DNA from: Virgibacillus_F flavescens
GTDB lineage: Bacteria; Bacillota; Bacilli; Bacillales; Amphibacillaceae
Length of the DNA stretch: 64,000 bases
Assembly: GCF_050574275.1 (NCBI RefSeq)
Contig: NZ_CP192260.1
Location: forward strand, 1,178,001 to 1,242,000
Direction of reading: 5' to 3'
Each line of letters starts with the position of its first letter. The stretch's first letter is position 1. This document shows, one piece after another, positions 60,037 through 64,000 of the stretch. The notes beneath the pieces were generated by a model. The model was not told the origin of the DNA. It saw nothing but the letters and a program-made list of their open reading frames with translations, and did not search any database. The position numbers were made by a program, and so were the translations under genes.

Positions 60037-60639
60037 ATGACACCAAAGCAGGAAAAAATCATCGAAGCAGCAATCGAGCTTATCGCAGAAAAAGGGTATC
60101 ATAATACATCAACAAGTGAAATCGCCAAGAAAGCAGGGGTGGCGGAGGGAACGATTTTCCGCCATTACCGTACGAAGAAAGATTTACTCGTGGCGATTGT
60201 TTCTCCCGTAATTATGAAATCAACGGTGCCAATCATGGCAGAAAAGTTTGTTAACCAGGTATTTCAGCAGCCGCACACGAGCTTTGAGGAATTATTGGAG
60301 ATTTTTATCCGGAACCGTTTTGAGTTTGTGAAATCAAATATCCCACTGATCCGGATTCTAATCCAGGAACTTGCCTTTCATCCGGATATCCAGGCTTCTT
60401 TTAAAGAAGCATTTCTTACTAAAATATATCCAGCAGTAAGCAAAGCATTGGATTTTTATAAAAATAAAGGTGAAATACAACAGGCACTCCCGAATGAAAC
60501 AATTCTCCGCATGATTGGTCCCACTATACTCGGGTTTATCGTTACCAGATTTATTGTGCAGCCGGACAAAGACTGGGATGACGAAGCGGAAATACAGCAT
60601 ACGGTAAGCTATATCATGGGTGGGATTGGTACGACTTAA
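60037..60639 (+). CDS. TetR family transcriptional regulator
   Basis: A 200-residue regulator with an N-terminal HTH (NTSTSEIAKKAGVAEGTIFR, then HYRTKKDLLVAIV) and a helical ligand domain. As the third gene of the operon it probably represses it through the dyad at 58240, with relief by an unknown inducer. GCAGGAGGTACCATCT precedes the ATG. Confidence 0.93.
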   Translation: MTPKQEKIIEAAIELIAEKGYHNTSTSEIAKKAGVAEGTIFRHYRTKKDLLVAIVSPVIMKSTVPIMAEKFVNQVFQQPHTSFEELLEIFIRNRFEFVKSNIPLIRILIQELAFHPDIQASFKEAFLTKIYPAVSKALDFYKNKGEIQQALPNETILRMIGPTILGFIVTRFIVQPDKDWDDEAEIQHTVSYIMGGIGTT

Positions 60640-60664
60640 TGTATAAAAGCCATACAGTTAAAAT

Positions 60665-60811
60665 CGCGCAGTGACGCAGCATTTTCGCGCATCATTAGCC
60701 AGAATTCGCGCACGATCCAGGCGGAATCGCGCACTACACAGGCAGAAACGCGCGGCCACGCCTGGAAATCGCGCGCCCGACACGCAATATCGCGCGCACC
60801 CCACTCCCAAC
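60665..60811. repeat. 21-bp phased array B2 (CGCGCAC type)
   Basis: Seven units start at 60665 and every 21 bases to 60791, with keywords CGCGCAGT, CGCGCATC, CGCGCACG, CGCGCACT, CGCGCGGC, CGCGCGCC and CGCGCGCA. The 13-base spacers are unrelated. It has the same family and orientation as B1, on the other side of the ABC-tetR operon. The plus strand reads SRTxQAE-like heptads without a stop codon. Confidence 0.9.
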
Positions 60812-60909
60812 CAAACCCAATTTAAAACTTCCAACTATCAAAGATAAGTTGCGCAACATCGACATTTTTCGCTATAATCAAAGGTAATATATTCATCTAG
60901 GAGAATTCC

Positions 60910-61983
60910 ATGGGGAACTACGTCGATTTATCAATCGCATTTCTAATTGCGCTTATTGCAACTTATCTATTAACCTATCCGGTTAAAAAGCTCGCAATCA
61001 AACTCAGCGTAATGGACTTTCCAAACCACCGGAAAATGCACAAAGCAATAACACCAAAGCTTGGCGGATTAGCCATATTCCTTGGTGTTATTTTGGGTGG
61101 GTTTTATATCCAGCCTCACCACGAACACCTTCCGGAAATCTTCTTTGGAGCCCTGGTTATTCTTCTCACAGGGGCAATCGACGATAAGTACCAGGTCAGA
61201 CCAGTTATCAAACTGACTGGACAGCTGATCGCCGCATCTTTTCTCATCTCGTCCGGTCTTATTATTGACCAAATAACAATCCCCCTGTTTGGCATGGTCG
61301 ATTTAGGGCTTGCGAGCGTGCTTGTGACCGTTCTATGGATAGTGGGCATTACTAACGCCATTAACCTCATCGATGGCTTAGACGGACTCGCAACAGGCGT
61401 CTCCACCATCGCTTTGATCAGTATGTTCATCATGGCAATGATCGATGCCCAACTGGTTGCCGCATCGATCTGCATTATCCTGATCGGCGCCAATATCGGG
61501 TTCCTGTTTCACAACTTTTATCCGGCAAAAATCTACATGGGTGATACTGGTTCAAACTTTCTTGGTTATGCCATCGCAGTAGTTTCGATGCTCGGGTTGT
61601 TCAAAAACATCACGCTCTTCAGCTTTATTATTCCGGTTATCGTCCTTGCCGTTCCAATCTTTGATACCCTTTTTGCGATTGTCAGACGAGCATACAATAA
61701 AGAAAATATTATGCTTGCCGATAATAAGCATATACATTATCGACTCATAGAAGCGGGGTATAGTCATCGGAAATCAGTCCTTATTATTTACGGATTTAGT
61801 GCGATGTTTGGTGCCACGGCAATTTTATTTTCAAATGCCCAACCGTATATCACGCTGCTTGCCGCTTTTTTAATCGTCCTCATAATGCATGTTTTTGCAG
61901 AGTACGCAGGGATTGTACTTAATGGCAAGAGACCAATCGTAAACAGTATGCGAAAGTTACTTAAACGGAAAAGGAATAAGTAA
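60910..61983 (+). CDS. tagO: UDP-GlcNAc:undecaprenyl-phosphate GlcNAc-1-phosphate transferase
   Basis: TagO starts wall teichoic acid linkage-unit synthesis on undecaprenyl phosphate. The 357-residue MraY/WecA-type protein has about 10-11 membrane helices. Catalytic motifs are LTGAIDDKYQVRP, NAINLIDGLDGLATGVS and the YPAKIYMGDTGSNFLGYA loop; the cytoplasmic His motif is DNKHIHYRLIEAGYSHRKSV. Its product is used with the ManNAc supplied through mnaA. CTAGGAGAATTCC precedes the ATG. Confidence 0.93.
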   Translation: MGNYVDLSIAFLIALIATYLLTYPVKKLAIKLSVMDFPNHRKMHKAITPKLGGLAIFLGVILGGFYIQPHHEHLPEIFFGALVILLTGAIDDKYQVRPVIKLTGQLIAASFLISSGLIIDQITIPLFGMVDLGLASVLVTVLWIVGITNAINLIDGLDGLATGVSTIALISMFIMAMIDAQLVAASICIILIGANIGFLFHNFYPAKIYMGDTGSNFLGYAIAVVSMLGLFKNITLFSFIIPVIVLAVPIFDTLFAIVRRAYNKENIMLADNKHIHYRLIEAGYSHRKSVLIIYGFSAMFGATAILFSNAQPYITLLAAFLIVLIMHVFAEYAGIVLNGKRPIVNSMRKLLKRKRNK

Positions 61984-62099
61984 GCATATGAAGTTTTCGA
62001 CATATTACAAAAAAATCATACAAATTTCTTAGAGGTAATTTACATCCGATGATTTGTTTTATATGATGGAAGAAACTAGAAAATATTTGGAGGTGTGAT

Positions 62100-62906
62100 A
62101 TGGATAAGCAATCAAAACGAAAAAAAATATTAATAAGCGTTAACATCTTCAGTGTCATTGCTATTATTTCTATAATATTGTTACATAATTTTAATACACA
62201 GAACATTACCCTCCAACAAGAATCTGCAGATAAGAACGAACGTGATGATGACAATCCCAGTTCAGAAGAATCGACAATTGATTTTAAGTTATTACCAAAA
62301 GCTGAAAAAACATCTGAAGATATGAAACTGGATGTTGTAGAACCTGAAAAACAAGAGGAAGAACAGGAACTGGAACAAGTAAAAATATCAGAGGATGAAG
62401 AACCTGAAACTACACAAGATGTTAGCAATCCTACCTCGGTTGAAGATAAAGGATATAATGAAGGCCGACCAAAAGAGGATACGACCTATACTGCAGAAAG
62501 TTCCTCAGATACTAATGAAGAAGTAACAAGCACAAATCCGGAAGGTTCACATTCAGAATACAAACCTACACCAGAACCTGAACCTGAACCAGAGCCGGAA
62601 CCAGAACCAACACCAACACCCGAACCACAACCGGAACCTATACCAGAACCAGAACCAACCATGAAACAAAAGGTACAAAATTTATTGCCTGGATACGATG
62701 TTTCTGGTGATAATTCTCAGATCAGTATTTTTAAAGGCGACGGACTAATTGCAAATCTTTATCGTGGCAAAACATTACAATTGAATTCTTATGATAATCT
62801 AAGTGTAGCCAGAGCATTGGGTGCGAATGAAAATGAATTACAAGCAGAAATTTCAAAAGCTAAGAAAAATGGATATAAGTCGATTTCAATAGATGTCAAT
62901 TTTTGA
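62100..62906 (+). CDS. Membrane-anchored Pro/Glu-rich protein of unknown function
   Basis: A 268-residue protein. A basic head and one membrane helix (FSVIAIISIILLHNF) are followed by about 120 acidic, Ser/Thr-rich residues. A PEPEPEPEPEPTPTPEP spacer (about 160-185) leads to a compact C-terminal domain of about 75 residues (containing VQNLLPGYDVSGDNSQISIF and LSVARALGANENELQAEISK). The layout suggests an extracytoplasmic domain held off the membrane by a rigid spacer. I do not recognise that domain. GGAGGTGTGAT precedes the ATG. Confidence 0.8.
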   Translation: MDKQSKRKKILISVNIFSVIAIISIILLHNFNTQNITLQQESADKNERDDDNPSSEESTIDFKLLPKAEKTSEDMKLDVVEPEKQEEEQELEQVKISEDEEPETTQDVSNPTSVEDKGYNEGRPKEDTTYTAESSSDTNEEVTSTNPEGSHSEYKPTPEPEPEPEPEPEPTPTPEPQPEPIPEPEPTMKQKVQNLLPGYDVSGDNSQISIFKGDGLIANLYRGKTLQLNSYDNLSVARALGANENELQAEISKAKKNGYKSISIDVNF

Positions 62907-63099
62907 TCTGGTTAAAAAGGTGAAGTAGCAATTTTTATCTTGCTGGTTCACTATTTTTTGGTAAATACTTATTATCGAGTTACCCCCATTGATTTTAGAT
63001 TCTATTCGAAAATATTAAGGGTTTCAAAAAAATAGAAGATTTCTGTTTTGCATATAGACTTAACGAACAACAAGGTATATCAGAGGATGTGCATTCAAA

Positions 63100-64000
63100 G
63101 TGGAACGTAACTACAGTATTGATTTTGTTAAATTTTTCGCAATATTTTTGGTCGTAACCATTCATACAGGAACGGTTAGCGGTATTTATTTAGGAAATGT
63201 AAATGGAGACAATATTGATTTTGTAATAGATTCATTTGCCAGATGTGCGGTGCCGTTTTTCTTTATTACTTCTGGCTATCTTTTTATGCAGAAGATGAAT
63301 AGTATTCAAGCAGATCGAGAGGGAAATGTAGGTAAGAAACAATTTTCCTATTTAAGAAAATATATTTTAAAACTCGGATTACTCTATTTTTCCTGGTTTA
63401 TCTTCTACTTTTTATATGAACTAATTATAAACATCGTGGAAACAGAAAAAAGCGCAGAGGCACTAACAGCTATGTTTACTGATTTTATAGCAAGCTTTCC
63501 GCTAATAGATATCTTCTATTATGGTTCGGACGTACCGCAATACCATTTATGGTTTTTATTAACATTGATCTGGTCAGTTATCGTTTTATTTACATTTATG
63601 AAATTGCGACTGGTCAAGGTTTTATTTTTCCTCGGACTTGCTTTGCATATTTATGGGCTATTTGGTCAATCTTATTCAACGTTTTATGAGGTGCCTTACA
63701 ATACGAGAGATGCAGTGTTTTTTGGTATATTTTATATAACCTTAGGTGGGTTGTTTGCAAAGTATAGTAATCCATTGAAACATTTAGCAGATAGCATTAA
63801 AAATATTGAATATATAATTTTAATCGTTGTATTATCTATTACTCAAGTAGTTGAAGCCTATATAACAATGGTATTACTAGAAGGAAATGCTCAAAATTAT
63901 TTTGTTACAACCATTCCCTTAATATTTGTGATATTTTTGGCGATTGTAAAGCACCCTAGTATTGGAAAAAACTCATTTATATCAAAAATTGGGGCAAACG
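63100..64000 (+). CDS. Acyltransferase 3 family membrane protein (partial)
   Basis: An open frame of 300 codons running off the right edge, starting at a GTG (63100) about 12 bases after AGAGG. It begins ERNYSIDFVKFFAIFLVVTI followed by HTGTVSG, the arginine/histidine pattern of acyltransferase 3 (OafA/WecH) proteins. SFARCAVPFFFITSGYLFMQ is the second family signature. Several membrane helices follow. It probably transfers acetyl or another acyl group to a surface glycan; the substrate is unknown. Confidence 0.85.
   Translation, partial: MERNYSIDFVKFFAIFLVVTIHTGTVSGIYLGNVNGDNIDFVIDSFARCAVPFFFITSGYLFMQKMNSIQADREGNVGKKQFSYLRKYILKLGLLYFSWFIFYFLYELIINIVETEKSAEALTAMFTDFIASFPLIDIFYYGSDVPQYHLWFLLTLIWSVIVLFTFMKLRLVKVLFFLGLALHIYGLFGQSYSTFYEVPYNTRDAVFFGIFYITLGGLFAKYSNPLKHLADSIKNIEYIILIVVLSITQVVEAYITMVLLEGNAQNYFVTTIPLIFVIFLAIVKHPSIGKNSFISKIGAN

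Overview
The window comes from a Gram-positive, spore-forming, motile Bacillaceae-type chromosome, most likely a halotolerant genus of the Oceanobacillus/Virgibacillus/Lentibacillus kind. This is inferred from gene content and order, not from a database match. The order prfA-prmC-spoIIR-ywlC-mntP-ywlE-rpiB-ywlG-glyA-upp-atpIBEFHAGDC-ywzB-ywmB-murA-spoIID-spoIIQ-spoIIID-mbl-flhO-flhP-fabZ is the classic Bacillus backbone. Ribosome binding sites are strong (AGGAGG type) and GTG/TTG starts are common.

Layout. 1-3.3 kb: a leftward peptide-type ABC permease cut by the window edge and a lone GltB-type FMN/Fe-S protein. 3.3-14.4 kb: translation, sporulation and one-carbon genes ending in mnaA (UDP-GlcNAc 2-epimerase). 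14.7-16.9 kb: a secreted Vpr-like subtilase. 17.1-24.7 kb: the complete F1Fo ATP synthase operon. 24.9-31.4 kb: ywzB, ywmB, murA, then a muropeptide-recycling cassette (dppA, ykfA, ykfB, ykfC). 32-41.8 kb: spoIID, spoIIQ, an AimR-like TPR protein, spoIIID, a NERD-domain protein, mbl, flhO, flhP and an EpuA-like gene. 42.4-43.9 kb: a small membrane protein, fabZ and a lipoprotein. 44-50.1 kb: a leftward gas vesicle operon (gvpQ-like, A, O, N, F, G, L, S, K, J, T, then a YjfB-like gene). 50.3 kb: comK. 51.3-55.2 kb: an RND efflux pair. 55.9-57.1 kb: a split ThrE exporter. 58.3-60.6 kb: an ABC-2 exporter with its TetR regulator. 60.9-64 kb: tagO, a Pro-rich anchored protein and an acyltransferase cut by the right edge.

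The most unusual feature is in the intergenic DNA. At least nine separate intergenic arrays are built on a 21-bp (7-codon) period that is almost never broken, although most bases inside each unit vary. Each array has its own short keyword, and neighbouring arrays share it: TATCGATCTCG-like at 14.5, 31.5, 33.1, 36.5 and 38.4 kb; CGCGCACC at 58.0 and 60.7 kb; ATAACGGCC at 55.7 kb; AAACTCGGG at 57.3 kb. The 36.5-37.2 kb array has grown into a higher-order repeat: 144-bp units made of six 21-mers plus one 18-mer. A 7-residue repeat of the same period also forms the tail of SpoIIQ. I could not identify a described class for these arrays.

The remaining intergenic space is also repeat-rich: a palindromic MITE-like family with ACTGAAAAAGT ends (one copy flanked by a 12-bp direct duplication), a second MITE-like element ending in GGGACAAA, Bacillaceae-type AGCTGCGGCTCCTAG repeats (one lies inside the atp operon), and short GTACCTGGTAC elements next to terminators.
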